From assembly GCA_017508465.1 (NCBI GenBank), contig JAFVYW010000153.1, forward strand, positions 1 through 41,188: a stretch of DNA of 41,188 nucleotides, given 5' to 3'. Shown piece by piece: positions 8,195 through 16,562 of this stretch; position 1 is the first letter of the stretch; each line of letters begins with the position of its first letter. The position numbers and the translations under genes were made by a program. A model generated the notes under the pieces. It saw nothing but the letters and a program-made list of their open reading frames with translations, ran no database searches and was not told the DNA's origin. Source of the DNA: Clostridia bacterium. GTDB taxonomy: Bacteria; Bacillota; Clostridia; Oscillospirales; CAG-272.

Positions 8195-9066
8195 CCTTTT
8201 GTACCTCCTCTTGCGACACCTTCCATAACTCTGTCACGGAAGATTAAGAATAGAATAATCAGGGGCAGTGAGACGGAAACGACCGCTGCCATCATCGCGG
8301 GGACATTATCTCGTCCGAAGCCGCTTTCGCGAATGGCCTGAATGCCATTGGAAACGAGATAGTATCTCTCATTGTCGGTGATAAGTCTTGGCCAGACATA
8401 AGAGTTCCAGCACTCGATTATCTTCAGAATAATTATGGTAATTACGGTGGGCTTTGAAATGGGGAGCATCACGCGCCAGAGATAGACGATATCACGCGTG
8501 CCGTCGACCTTCGCCGCAAGATATAGCTCATCGGGAATCTGCGCGAAATTCTCTTTGAGCAGATAGATATAGAACACGCTCGTAATCGAGGGCAGAATCA
8601 GACCGGTAAAGGTGTTACGCAGGTTCATATCGGTGATGGTGACATAGTTTGTGATAACGACAAGCTCGGTCGGTATCATCATCAGGGCAAGAAAAAGGGT
8701 AAAGGCAATATTCTTGCCGGGGAAGTCGAGTCTGGCAAACGCGAAAGCGGCAAACACCGTCACCACAAGCATGAGCGCAGTTGTCAGAAGGGTGTAAATC
8801 AGGGTGTTCAGGAAGTAAGAAAAGAGGGGAACCGCGGTGAACGCTTCGATGTAATTCTCGAAGGTCGGACTTAAAGTGAAGAATTTCGGGACAAACTCCG
8901 CGTTATAGGAGGCGAAGGATTTGAAGCTCGAGAGAAGCATCCAGTAGAAAGGGAAGAGAACAAGCAGTGCCCATATGCCGAGCGCGGTATAAATCAGCGC
9001 GCTTAAAATCTTTGAGAGCCGCTTGTTTTTCTTTTCTGAAAGGAGGTAACTTGATACAGTACTCAT
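8191..9066 (-). CDS. Sugar ABC transporter permease (MalG/UgpE type)
   Basis: The 291-residue membrane protein has six predicted helices. The cytoplasmic EAA loop reads LAAKVDGTRDIVYLWRVMLP, the site that contacts the ATPase. It pairs with the permease encoded 12 bp upstream, and its TGA overlaps the ATG of the binding-protein gene. No ATPase gene lies in the operon; a shared MsmK/UgpC-type ATPase encoded elsewhere would be needed, as is common in Bacillota. The ATG at 9066 is preceded by AAGGAGGTGCGGC. Confidence 0.95.
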   Translation of the reverse strand: MSTVSSYLLSEKKNKRLSKILSALIYTALGIWALLVLFPFYWMLLSSFKSFASYNAEFVPKFFTLSPTFENYIEAFTAVPLFSYFLNTLIYTLLTTALMLVVTVFAAFAFARLDFPGKNIAFTLFLALMMIPTELVVITNYVTITDMNLRNTFTGLILPSITSVFYIYLLKENFAQIPDELYLAAKVDGTRDIVYLWRVMLPISKPTVITIIILKIIECWNSYVWPRLITDNERYYLVSNGIQAIRESGFGRDNVPAMMAAVVSVSLPLIILFLIFRDRVMEGVARGGTKG

Positions 9067-9078
9067 GCCGCACCTCCT

Positions 9079-9972
9079 TTAAGTATAATGCACATACTTC
9101 TTGCTGACAAGCAAGTTGATGGCGGTAATGGTGAGGACAATCATAAAGAGAACGATGGCCGCCGCGGACGCGAACGAGGGATAACCACCGCTGTTGCCGT
9201 AAAGCATATCATATACATAGCCGACAAGGGTATTCATGCCCGCGGCATTAAGGTCTGTGCCAAAGAGGGCGACCGAGTCGCTGTATGCTTTGAATGCGCC
9301 GATAAAACCCGTGATGACAAGATAGAAAATCATCGGGGAAATCATCGGGAGCGTGATACGCGAGAACATACGCCACCTCGATGCGCCATCGAGCTTTGCC
9401 GCCTGATAATAGTCCTCCTTGACCGAGGCGAGGGCGCTGGTCAGGATTAAAATCTTAAAGGGCATGACAATCCAGATGGTATAAAAGCAAAGCACGAACA
9501 TCTTCGCCGCATACGGACCATCAATAAAGTCCACAGGACCTTGACCGAACCAGGAGAGCAGGAGATTGATGAGACCGTCGGAATAGGGCGTTCTCTTGAA
9601 GAGTATCATGAACACAAGACCGACTGCCAGGGTGTTCGTTACATAAGGCAGAAAGTAGATGGTCTGGAACAGCTTGCGAAGCGCTTTGATTTTTGAGAGC
9701 CCGAGAGAAATCAGAAGAGCGATGCCCGTCGAGAGGGGAACGGTAATGGCAACCAGAATCAAGGTGTTCTTCAGGGCGGAGAGAAAATAAGGGTCACGAA
9801 GGACATAGGCATAGTTGTAGAAGCCAACACCCAGATGTTCGCCCGAGGCAAAGTTGTACCCTTCCTCGAAGGAATAAATGAGTACATCAATGAGGGGGTA
9901 CACCATAAAGACACCAAGAAAAAGTATGGCAGGTAAGAGATAAAGCCATCCTTTCAGTTTTTTAAGTTTCAT
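9079..9972 (-). CDS. Sugar ABC transporter permease (MalF/UgpA type)
   Basis: The 297-residue membrane protein has six predicted helices and the N-terminal pattern LYLLPAILFLGVFMVYPLID that is standard for this subfamily. Its EAA loop is QAAKLDGASRWRMFSRITLP. It forms the heterodimeric channel with the MalG-type partner. The start at 9972 has GAGGTG at good spacing, 23 bp after the YwaF-like gene. Confidence 0.95.
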   Translation of the reverse strand: MKLKKLKGWLYLLPAILFLGVFMVYPLIDVLIYSFEEGYNFASGEHLGVGFYNYAYVLRDPYFLSALKNTLILVAITVPLSTGIALLISLGLSKIKALRKLFQTIYFLPYVTNTLAVGLVFMILFKRTPYSDGLINLLLSWFGQGPVDFIDGPYAAKMFVLCFYTIWIVMPFKILILTSALASVKEDYYQAAKLDGASRWRMFSRITLPMISPMIFYLVITGFIGAFKAYSDSVALFGTDLNAAGMNTLVGYVYDMLYGNSGGYPSFASAAAIVLFMIVLTITAINLLVSKKYVHYT

Positions 9973-9995
9973 AAAATCACCTCATCAGGGTTGCT

Positions 9996-10805
9996 TCATG
10001 GCTTGTCCACATGGGAAAGGTACCATGAAAAGATAGAATACAGGAGATAGGCGCCGAGGGTTACAACGAGCAAATAGGCGCATAAAAAGAGCGGGTAAGG
10101 CATATGCAGGAGGAATGGCTCCAGAAAGGAGATGTCCGATGCCTGATGCCTGGAGAGGAAAAACAGATTGAACGGAGTTATGCTTTGCTTTGTGAGAATT
10201 GGATAAAAAAGTTCGTTTAATAAGGTGGCAGACAGAGTCATGCAGGTGAAGAGCAGAAAGGTGCGAAGGAATGTGGCGGGACGGAGCCTTTGATATTCAC
10301 GGGAAAGTATGTAGACGCCTACGATAATCTGAACACCATGCTGAATCAGCGCCTGCGCATTGATAAATACATTGTGGGAAAAGACCGTGTCCGGGATGCA
10401 GTAAACACACAGACCTGCCACAAAGGAAAATGAGGCAAGAAACAAAGATGCGACATCGTGCAGTTTTCCCTTTTTTGAAAAAATTACTATCGGTAACACA
10501 TAAAGAATCATTGCGCAAAGCTGCAGAGGAATGTTTCTCCAGGAGAAAACAAAATGAAATTTACCCTCGGAATAGGGGAAACAGTAGTAAATCTGTCTGA
10601 TGAACTCAAAAATCAGGATAACAATCCAGAATAAAAACAGAATACCACGATATATCCCTTCAGGGGCTCTGCGAAAAAATCTGACGAGAATATAGGAGAT
10701 CAGAAATACAAGGCAACAGAAAAACAGGTGGAGAGCACCAAAGGCACGGGGAAGCGGCTCCGTTTGCTGAAGCACGGGCAGAATATGTGTCAGGAGGGCT
10801 GTCAT
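9996..10805 (-). CDS. YwaF-like integral membrane protein
   Basis: The 269-residue protein has about seven hydrophobic helices and resembles the YwaF / TIGR02206 family of unknown function. Conserved-looking features are the YYCFPYSEGK loop, the charged and aromatic turn FSWRNIPLQLCAM, and the end LLHMPYPLFLCAYL. It begins one base after the stop of the esterase gene and precedes the sugar permeases, so it is part of the operon. A link to the sugar transporter is only suggested by position. Confidence 0.75.
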   Translation of the reverse strand: MTALLTHILPVLQQTEPLPRAFGALHLFFCCLVFLISYILVRFFRRAPEGIYRGILFLFWIVILIFEFIRQIYYCFPYSEGKFHFVFSWRNIPLQLCAMILYVLPIVIFSKKGKLHDVASLFLASFSFVAGLCVYCIPDTVFSHNVFINAQALIQHGVQIIVGVYILSREYQRLRPATFLRTFLLFTCMTLSATLLNELFYPILTKQSITPFNLFFLSRHQASDISFLEPFLLHMPYPLFLCAYLLVVTLGAYLLYSIFSWYLSHVDKP

Positions 10806-10806
10806 T

Positions 10807-11466
10807 TTAAAGGTTCGGTTTGAGGGATTGGGAGAGCAAAAATTCGACTACCCGTGTATCCTCATAGGCGTTCACCCAGCTGTGATGACCGACGCCATCA
10901 AAGATGGTGAAGCGCACATTGGCTCCATTCCTTCTCGCCCCGTTTACCATGTCGATGCTGTTCGAGATATCCACTACGGTATCTGCATTTCCATGGAACG
11001 CCCAGATTTCCTTCCCCTTCAGTGCTGTGGTACGCCAGGACATACCACCGCCGCAGACAGGGGCAAAGGCGGCGAAGGCATCCGGGAAGGTCATCGCCAT
11101 CTCCCATGTGCCAAAGCCACCCATCGAAAGACCGGTGATTGTCATACGATTCTTATCAACACGATATGTTTCCGCCACGCGATCCACAAGCGCCTTAAGA
11201 TCGAATACCCTCTGGTTCCATACCTGCTCCAGCGGGCATTGAGGACAAAGGGCAATCGCCTCGAAGTTCAGCGTACCCTCCGAGAGATAGCGTGCGACAC
11301 CGTGTACATTGACGCGTTCCAGGTCACTATCACCGTCACCACGCTCTCCTGCACCATGCAGGCAGAGAATCATCGGGTACTCTTTTTCTTCGCTGTAATT
11401 GTCAGGAAGATACAAAATGTAACCAAAAGTTTGCGAATTTTCGATTTTGACATCAATTCTTTTCAT
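10807..11466 (-). CDS. Alpha/beta-hydrolase esterase (prolyl-oligopeptidase/feruloyl-esterase-like)
   Basis: The 219-residue cytosolic enzyme has a complete serine-hydrolase triad: GLSMGG with Ser114, GNADTVVD with Asp162, and GVGHHSW with His194 or His195. The oxyanion region is LCLHGAGERG (residues 34-43). There is no signal peptide. Relatives deacetylate or de-esterify carbohydrates or hydrolyse small esters; the substrate here is unknown. In an operon with a sugar importer it may remove acyl groups from the imported sugar, which is inference. It starts 12 bp after the flavoprotein gene. Confidence 0.88.
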   Translation of the reverse strand: MKRIDVKIENSQTFGYILYLPDNYSEEKEYPMILCLHGAGERGDGDSDLERVNVHGVARYLSEGTLNFEAIALCPQCPLEQVWNQRVFDLKALVDRVAETYRVDKNRMTITGLSMGGFGTWEMAMTFPDAFAAFAPVCGGGMSWRTTALKGKEIWAFHGNADTVVDISNSIDMVNGARRNGANVRFTIFDGVGHHSWVNAYEDTRVVEFLLSQSLKPNL

Positions 11467-11478
11467 GATTCCTTCCCC

Positions 11479-12096
11479 TTATCTGATAAAATTCGTTCTT
11501 TTACGCGCTTCCCGCACAGGTGTGCCATAAGCCTCTTTTCCAAGGCGAATACTCTTGATCAGGAAAGCGGCGTTGCGAGCGAGGGTACGCATATTCTGCA
11601 TTCCTTCTTCGTCGGCTGACGCTTCCCCGGGAAGCATACCGTGGACGCTGTTCCAGTATTGTCCCGATACGACGGGCATGCCGCTGATGGTAAAATATTT
11701 ATTGAGCTCATCGAAGGTGGCAGATGTACCGCCGCGGCGTGCCACCGTTATGGCAAAGCCAACCTTCATTTCTTTGGAATAGGGCGTCGAGTAGAAGAGA
11801 CGGTCGAGCAGGGCAATCAGGGTTGCATTTGCGGATGCATAATATACAGGCGAGCCGACAACGAGACCATCGCACTCACGGAAAATGGGAGCGAGCGTGT
11901 TGACAATATCGTCAAAAACGCATTTTTCAAGCTCGCCGCAGCGGCCGCATGCGATACAACCGCGCACGGCAAGATGACCGACATCGAAGTATTCGACTTC
12001 TATCCCCTCCTCAACAAAGGTCTTTCTGACCTCTGAAAGAGCGAGCGCTGTGTTTCCGTTTTTTCTTGGACTTCCGTTTAAGATGAGTACCTTCAT
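11479..12096 (-). CDS. Flavodoxin-fold NAD(P)H-dependent oxidoreductase
   Basis: An NADPH-dependent FMN reductase-like protein of 205 residues. The N terminus MKVLILNGSPRKNGNT is the FMN phosphate-binding loop, and CIACGRCGELEKC resembles the iron-sulfur-flavoprotein-like Cys pattern of this group. GSPVYYASANATLIALLDR forms the second flavin loop. I chose the ATG at 12096 because GAGGAGGTC lies 6 bp upstream; a longer in-frame start at 12129 would add 11 unlikely residues. It is the first gene of the six-gene operon. Relatives reduce quinones, azo compounds or free flavin; the substrate is unknown. Confidence 0.9.
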   Translation of the reverse strand: MKVLILNGSPRKNGNTALALSEVRKTFVEEGIEVEYFDVGHLAVRGCIACGRCGELEKCVFDDIVNTLAPIFRECDGLVVGSPVYYASANATLIALLDRLFYSTPYSKEMKVGFAITVARRGGTSATFDELNKYFTISGMPVVSGQYWNSVHGMLPGEASADEEGMQNMRTLARNAAFLIKSIRLGKEAYGTPVREARKRTNFIR

Positions 12097-12146
12097 ATAC
12101 TGACCTCCTCGGGTATTTTGTCTGGGCACTATTCCTTATTATATGT

Positions 12147-12175
12147 ATTATAGCACGCGTGCGCGCTTTTTTCAA
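12147..12175 (-). promoter_or_regulatory. Promoter of the flavoprotein-sugar ABC operon, with palindrome in spacer
   Basis: On the minus strand: TTGAAA (12175-12170), a 17-bp spacer and TATAAT (12152-12147), with TGc before the -10 box. The spacer contains the perfect palindrome GCACGCGTGC (12153-12162) next to the -10 box, a candidate repressor site. Confidence 0.8.
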
Positions 12176-12236
12176 TGGATAATTTTATTTTTTTGAAAAA
12201 CAAAAGTTAATTTTCGGAAAATAAAAGGAATTTCTA

Positions 12237-12265
12237 TTGTTTTTTCCTTGTTTTTATGATATAAT
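12237..12265 (+). promoter_or_regulatory. Sigma-A promoter of the DUF1538-PII operon
   Basis: TTGTTT (12237-12242), a 17-bp spacer and TATAAT (12260-12265), with TGa before the -10 box. The flanking DNA is very AT-rich. Confidence 0.75.
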
Positions 12266-12292
12266 GGTGAAAACATCTGAAAGGAGGAGAAT

Positions 12293-13807
12293 ATGCACAT
12301 TTTAAAAGAAAAGTGGCGTGAAGCGCTCGCTTCCGTTCTGCCTGTAAGTGCCATCGTGCTGCTGCTCTCAATTACCATCGCGCCGATGAGCCTTTCGGTT
12401 TTTCTCTCCTTCCTCTTCGGATCGGTATTCCTCGTCTTTGGTATGGGACTTTTCTCCCTTGGCGCAGATACGGCGATGATGCCTATGGGCGAATATGTTG
12501 GCGCCTCTTTGACGAAAATGAAGAAGATTTTCCTTCTGATTCCTCTTTCCTTTTTTGTCGGCGTTCTCATTACCGTTTCCGAGCCTGATTTGCAGGTGCT
12601 TTCGCAATATGCTCCTTCAATAGACTCCACCATCCTGATCTGGTCGGTGGGTATCGGCGTCGGTGTGTTCCTTGTGCTTGCGATGCTGCGTATCCTGTTT
12701 AATATCAAGCTACGCACCCTTCTTCTCACATCCTACCTTCTCGCTTTTGGTATGGCGTTCTTTGTCAATCCGGACTTCTGGCCGATTGCCTTCGATGCAG
12801 GTGGCGTTACCACAGGACCGATGACCGTCCCCTTCATCATGGCGCTTGGTACCGGTGTCAGCGCCATCCGTTCAGATAGTGACAACGCGGCGGACAGCTT
12901 TGGTCTTGTCTCTCTTTGCTCCGTCGGACCTATCATTGCCGTTCTCTTCCTCGGACTTATCCTGGAGCCCGAAGGCGCATTCGTTCCCATCACCACGCCT
13001 GTGGTCGAGGAATCCCGTGCGCTTGCGTTGGCGTTCTTCCATGCGGTTCCGCATACGATGCTGGAAGTGCTTCGCGCCCTTCTTCCCATCACCGCCTTCT
13101 TCCTTATATATCAGCTTTTTGTCAGTCGTCTGCCCATAAAGCATCTTGGAAAAATCCTCATCGGTGTAATATACACCTTTGTCGGTCTTACCCTTTTCCT
13201 TACAGGCGCAAATGTCGGCTTCATGCCCGCAGGCTACGCCTTGGGAGAAATTCTCGGTGCGACGAGCTTCAGATATCTCATGATACCTATCGGCATGCTG
13301 ATTGGTTACTTTATCGTAGCCGCCGAGCCTGCCGTCCAGGTTCTGCAAAAGCAGGTTGAGGATATTACCTCGGGTACGATACCACGCCGTGCGCTCGGTA
13401 TCACCCTCGGTATCGGTGTTGCTATTTCTGTCGGACTTGCCATGACGCGTGTGCTGACAGGGATATCGATTATGTATTTCCTCGTCCCTGCGTATGTGAT
13501 TTCCCTTGCACTTACCTTTGTTGTTCCCGATATCTTTACATCCATCGCCTTTGATTCGGGCGGTGTTGCTTCGGGACCTATGACCGCGACATTCCTTCTC
13601 CCCTTTGCGATGGGAGCGTGTGTCAGTGTCGGTGGCACGATTGTTACCGATGCGTTCGGTGTTGTTGCGATGGTCGCGATGACGCCCTTGATTGCCATTC
13701 AGATACTCGGTCTTGTCTATAAGCTCAAGCTTCGCCATGCGCACAAGATGGCAGAAGAAAGAGAAGAGACGGTCGAGATTATCGAATTCTCCGAGGATTG
13801 GAGGTAA
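12293..13807 (+). CDS. DUF1538 multi-pass membrane protein, internally duplicated
   Basis: The 504-residue protein is highly hydrophobic and consists of two homologous halves (about 1-245 and 260-490). Each half carries the same signature: FDAGGVTTGPMTVPF near residue 165 and FDSGGVASGPMTATF near residue 425. Each half also has a GxxPxGE or GYALGE turn and VSEPDLQVL or AAEPAVQVL. DUF1538 has no assigned substrate; the inverted-repeat layout and the conserved Gly/Asp patches suggest a transporter. It is followed 4 bp later by a PII-like gene, so its activity is probably gated by nucleotide signals, as with AmtB-GlnK or SbtA-SbtB. That analogy is inference. AAAGGAGGAG precedes the start. Confidence 0.9.
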   Translation: MHILKEKWREALASVLPVSAIVLLLSITIAPMSLSVFLSFLFGSVFLVFGMGLFSLGADTAMMPMGEYVGASLTKMKKIFLLIPLSFFVGVLITVSEPDLQVLSQYAPSIDSTILIWSVGIGVGVFLVLAMLRILFNIKLRTLLLTSYLLAFGMAFFVNPDFWPIAFDAGGVTTGPMTVPFIMALGTGVSAIRSDSDNAADSFGLVSLCSVGPIIAVLFLGLILEPEGAFVPITTPVVEESRALALAFFHAVPHTMLEVLRALLPITAFFLIYQLFVSRLPIKHLGKILIGVIYTFVGLTLFLTGANVGFMPAGYALGEILGATSFRYLMIPIGMLIGYFIVAAEPAVQVLQKQVEDITSGTIPRRALGITLGIGVAISVGLAMTRVLTGISIMYFLVPAYVISLALTFVVPDIFTSIAFDSGGVASGPMTATFLLPFAMGACVSVGGTIVTDAFGVVAMVAMTPLIAIQILGLVYKLKLRHAHKMAEEREETVEIIEFSEDWR

Positions 13808-13811
13808 AACC

Positions 13812-14519
13812 ATGCAGAAAATGTACTTTTTTATAACGATTGCTAATCGCGCGGATGACAAGGAATTTGTGGAATTCTTTGAGAGAGAAAATGTACAGAA
13901 CATTTATTCGACGCCTGCCCATGGTACAGCGAGCAGCTCCGTCCTCGATCTTCTCGGGCTTGCCGAGAGCGAGAAAACGGTACACATCTCTCTTCTTCTG
14001 CATGATAAGATGAAGAGCATTATCAAAGAACTGACGAGCGAAATGTGGATTGACCTTCCGGGCAGAGGTATCGCTCTCGCCATTCCTCTCTCCAGCATTG
14101 GCGGGCGCGAGACGCTCGGATATTTCAGTGGCGGAGAAAATCCCGAAACACCTAAAGAAAGTGAGGAAAAAGTTGTGGAAGCAAGACCTCAGGACAGAAA
14201 AACCGATTTGATTGTAGTCATCTGTGAAAAAGGACATACCGATCTCGTTATGGATGCTGCACGCTCCGCTGGCGCAAAAGGTGGTACGGTCACCCGTGCC
14301 AAGGGTACAGGCGCGCAGTATACCGATAAGTTCTTCGGCCTTTCCATCGCCGAAGAAAAGGAGATTATCTATATCGTTTCCTCGGGCGAGCATAAAGGAG
14401 ATATTATGACACAGATTATGACGCAGGCGGGTAGCCATACCCCAGCCCACGCTGTCGTTTTCTCCCTCCCCGTTACCGATACGGCAGGACTTCGTCTCTT
14501 CGATGAGAAGGCGGAATAA
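13812..14519 (+). CDS. Tandem PII-like regulatory protein
   Basis: This 235-residue cytosolic protein holds two PII-like ferredoxin-fold domains. Domain 1 (1-108) begins MYFFITIANRADD. Domain 2 (about 127-235) begins DLIVVICEKGHTD and has GGTVTRAKGTG and the FFGLSIAEEKEIIYIV strand typical of P-II. An acidic linker (ESEEKVVEARPQD) joins them. PII proteins bind ATP/ADP/2-oxoglutarate or cyclic nucleotides and gate membrane partners. I chose ATG 13812 because it lies after GGAGG and 4 bp beyond the DUF1538 stop; the longer frame runs into that gene. A fused pair is unusual, as most PII proteins are ~110-residue homotrimers. Confidence 0.9.
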   Translation: MQKMYFFITIANRADDKEFVEFFERENVQNIYSTPAHGTASSSVLDLLGLAESEKTVHISLLLHDKMKSIIKELTSEMWIDLPGRGIALAIPLSSIGGRETLGYFSGGENPETPKESEEKVVEARPQDRKTDLIVVICEKGHTDLVMDAARSAGAKGGTVTRAKGTGAQYTDKFFGLSIAEEKEIIYIVSSGEHKGDIMTQIMTQAGSHTPAHAVVFSLPVTDTAGLRLFDEKAE

Positions 14520-14550
14520 ATCCATATCTGTAAAAAGGATACCGATAACT

Positions 14551-14595
14551 AAAAAAACACTTGCTTCCCATGGTGGTAGCAAGTGTTTTTCTTTT
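14551..14595. terminator. Bidirectional terminator between the PII gene and ABC permease gene
   Basis: AAACACTTGCT pairs with AGCAAGTGTTT, flanked by an A run on the left and T runs on the right. It serves both converging genes. Confidence 0.88.
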
Positions 14596-14597
14596 TT

Positions 14598-15413
14598 TTA
14601 CTTAAGATCCTTGCGGGAGAAGAGATGGATGCCAAGGGCAAGGCTGCCTGCGATGGTCAGGATAGGCGAAAGCAGGATATACAGGACATCCTTCGCCGTG
14701 TAAGTGACACCAGAGCCAATCAGGCTTGAAGTGAAGAAATTCAGCGCGTTGATAAATTCGACGATGCCAAACCATGAGGAGCTCTTGTCAAGAAACGCGC
14801 CTGCGGTCATGAATACCGAGCCGATAATCGAAAGACCGAAGGACAGGGCAAGATAGAGCAAAATGCAGATACCCATGTTTTTCGATAAGGTAGCGATGAA
14901 GGTGACAATTGCCGCAATCGCAAGATAGACAATCATCTCAAAGAGCAGCGAGAGCAGGAGATAGCCAAAATCCGACATCGTGAACTTCTCGCTCTGATAC
15001 GGGAAGAAGCAGAGAGAAAAGGCGAGGGTGAGAAGCGCGTGGGCGAGCATCAGGACGCACATCACGCTTGCGGAAGAAAGAAAATGCGAGAGAAAAATGA
15101 CGCCTCTGGATTTGCCCGAGATGATTTTGTTGCGTACCGTGCCATGACTGAAATCCTTGCATACGATGATGGAAATCAGAATCGGCATGACAAGACCGAG
15201 GTTATCCCCGGGAAGAAATGCGCCAAAGAACATGGATTTTGCATTCATCATTCCATCGAGGAAGTCCTCAAGCTCGAGAGCGCTGAAAAGGATTTTGTTC
15301 AGAAGTGGATTGATGAGCGCAAAAACGCCTGCCAGAATGGCGGCAATCAGAAAGAGCTTATCCTTCAGAATGCGTTTGAGGTCGGTGATGTATAAATTAC
15401 GCATGCTTGCCAC
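14598..15413 (-). CDS. ABC-2 type transporter permease
   Basis: The 271-residue membrane protein has about six helices. It begins MRNLYITDLKRILKDKLFLIAA after a few residues and carries the extracytoplasmic-loop segment DNLGLVMPILISIIVCKDFSHGTVRNKIISGKSRG, which is typical of BcrB/YhaP-like exporter permeases. It overlaps the ATPase gene by 17 bp, so the two are translationally coupled. Such pairs export peptide antibiotics, lipids or other hydrophobic substrates, or confer resistance to them. The first Met may be MASMRN at 15413 or MRN three codons later. Confidence 0.9.
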   Translation of the reverse strand: MASMRNLYITDLKRILKDKLFLIAAILAGVFALINPLLNKILFSALELEDFLDGMMNAKSMFFGAFLPGDNLGLVMPILISIIVCKDFSHGTVRNKIISGKSRGVIFLSHFLSSASVMCVLMLAHALLTLAFSLCFFPYQSEKFTMSDFGYLLLSLLFEMIVYLAIAAIVTFIATLSKNMGICILLYLALSFGLSIIGSVFMTAGAFLDKSSSWFGIVEFINALNFFTSSLIGSGVTYTAKDVLYILLSPILTIAGSLALGIHLFSRKDLK

Positions 15414-16320
15414 CTCCTACGAGAGATAAGTAATAGTCTTCAATGCTGGAGTGGTAGGTGTTCACGGCAGTAATCTGAATGCCCGATGCGATAATCTCAC
15501 CGAAAATCTGGTTAAGATTGACATCTCCCTCGACACATACGCCACCCTCCGTTACGGTAACGGCATCCTCGCCACAAAGGGCACAGAGCCGAGAGGCGAG
15601 AGCCTCATTGTCTGTCGCTTTGATCATTGTGGTATGTTTGCATACCTGCTCGAGCTGTTCTGCGGTTATTTCCTGGAGAATTTTACCCTTGGAGATGATG
15701 CCGTAACGCGTTGCTACGAGGGCAAGCTCGGTCAGAATGTGCGAGGAGATGAGGAAGGTGATACCGCTCTCACGGTTCAGACGCAAAATCAATTCGCGAA
15801 TCTCAACAATTCCCGCAGGGTCCAGACCATTCATCGGCTCGTCGAGAATAATAAACTCCGGCTCTCCGAGAAGAGCCATCGCAATACCGAGTCTCTGGCG
15901 CATACCAAGAGAAAAGTCGCCTGCGTGTTTTTTGCTTTCCCAAAGGTCAAAAAGACCGACCTTTGCCAATGTTTCTTTACATTTTTCTTCATCTTTGATG
16001 CCAAGAATGCTACATTGCATCTTCAGATTGTCCTGCGCGGACAGGTTCATATAAATCGATGGCGCTTCTACAATTGCACCAACACGGGCGCGCGCCTGAC
16101 GGATGTCAGGGCTGTTTCCTTTCACGCCGAAGAGCGTGAACTCGCCCTCGTCCGCATGAATCAATCCGCACACAAGTCGGATGACCGTAGTTTTGCCCGA
16201 ACCGTTTTCACCAACAAAGCCATAAATATCACCTTTTTTGATGTGCATGGTGACACCGTTCAGAACACGGTTCTTCTGATAACTTTTTGTCAGCCCTTCG
16301 GCTACAAGTACATATTCCAA
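15397..16320 (-). CDS. ABC transporter ATP-binding protein (BcrA-like)
   Basis: The 307-residue ATPase has Walker A GENGSGKTT (about 37-45), signature SLGMRQRLGIAMAL, Walker B FIILDEP and the switch His in SSHIL. A ~80-residue C-terminal extension follows, as in bacitracin/lantibiotic-type exporters. The start codon is TTG at 16320, preceded by AAAGGAAAAG; no in-frame ATG fits better. It drives the ABC-2 permease encoded just downstream. There is no adjacent two-component system, so induction by antibiotics cannot be claimed. Confidence 0.93.
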   Translation of the reverse strand: MEYVLVAEGLTKSYQKNRVLNGVTMHIKKGDIYGFVGENGSGKTTVIRLVCGLIHADEGEFTLFGVKGNSPDIRQARARVGAIVEAPSIYMNLSAQDNLKMQCSILGIKDEEKCKETLAKVGLFDLWESKKHAGDFSLGMRQRLGIAMALLGEPEFIILDEPMNGLDPAGIVEIRELILRLNRESGITFLISSHILTELALVATRYGIISKGKILQEITAEQLEQVCKHTTMIKATDNEALASRLCALCGEDAVTVTEGGVCVEGDVNLNQIFGEIIASGIQITAVNTYHSSIEDYYLSLVGGGKHA

Positions 16321-16361
16321 ATTCTTCTTTTCCTTTCTTGATTGTTTTTGTTACACTTAAG

Positions 16362-16390
16362 AGTATAGTCATTCTGCTATGAGAAATCAA
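16362..16390 (-). promoter_or_regulatory. Proximal promoter of the ABC exporter genes
   Basis: On the minus strand: TTGATT (16390-16385), a 17-bp spacer and TATACT (16367-16362). It lacks the TGn extension. The -35 overlaps an imperfect inverted repeat AGAAATC...GATTTCT (16383-16412) that could hold a regulator. Confidence 0.55.
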
Positions 16391-16458
16391 CATACCATTG
16401 GTTGAGATTTCTGCGCTGTGCCTGATTGCAAGCAACAAACTGCGCTTTTTGTATCTTC

Positions 16459-16487
16459 AGTATAGCACAAATTATGCAGAAATGCAA
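16459..16487 (-). promoter_or_regulatory. Distal promoter of the ABC exporter genes
   Basis: On the minus strand: TTGCAT (16487-16482), a 17-bp spacer and TATACT (16464-16459), with TGc before the -10 box. It leaves a leader of about 130 bases. Confidence 0.75.
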
Positions 16488-16512
16488 TAGATAATTGCTA
16501 TATCTTATTTTG

Positions 16513-16544
16513 CAAAAATAAAGTGACGGATTTGCATCCGTCAC
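16513..16544 (-). terminator. Terminator of the phosphatidyltransferase gene
   Basis: Read on the minus strand, GTGACGGAT pairs with ATCCGTCAC across TGCA and is followed by TTTATTTTT. Confidence 0.9.
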
Positions 16545-16562
16545 CCAGATAGAATGCGTAAA

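Noticed and set aside
12872-13903. 343-codon minus-strand open frame
   Set aside because: It is antisense to the DUF1538 gene; its composition is rich in Arg, His and Asn as expected from a shadow of a hydrophobic gene.
16383-16412. Riboswitch in the exporter leader
   Set aside because: Only one imperfect inverted repeat is visible and no known aptamer pattern could be recognised.
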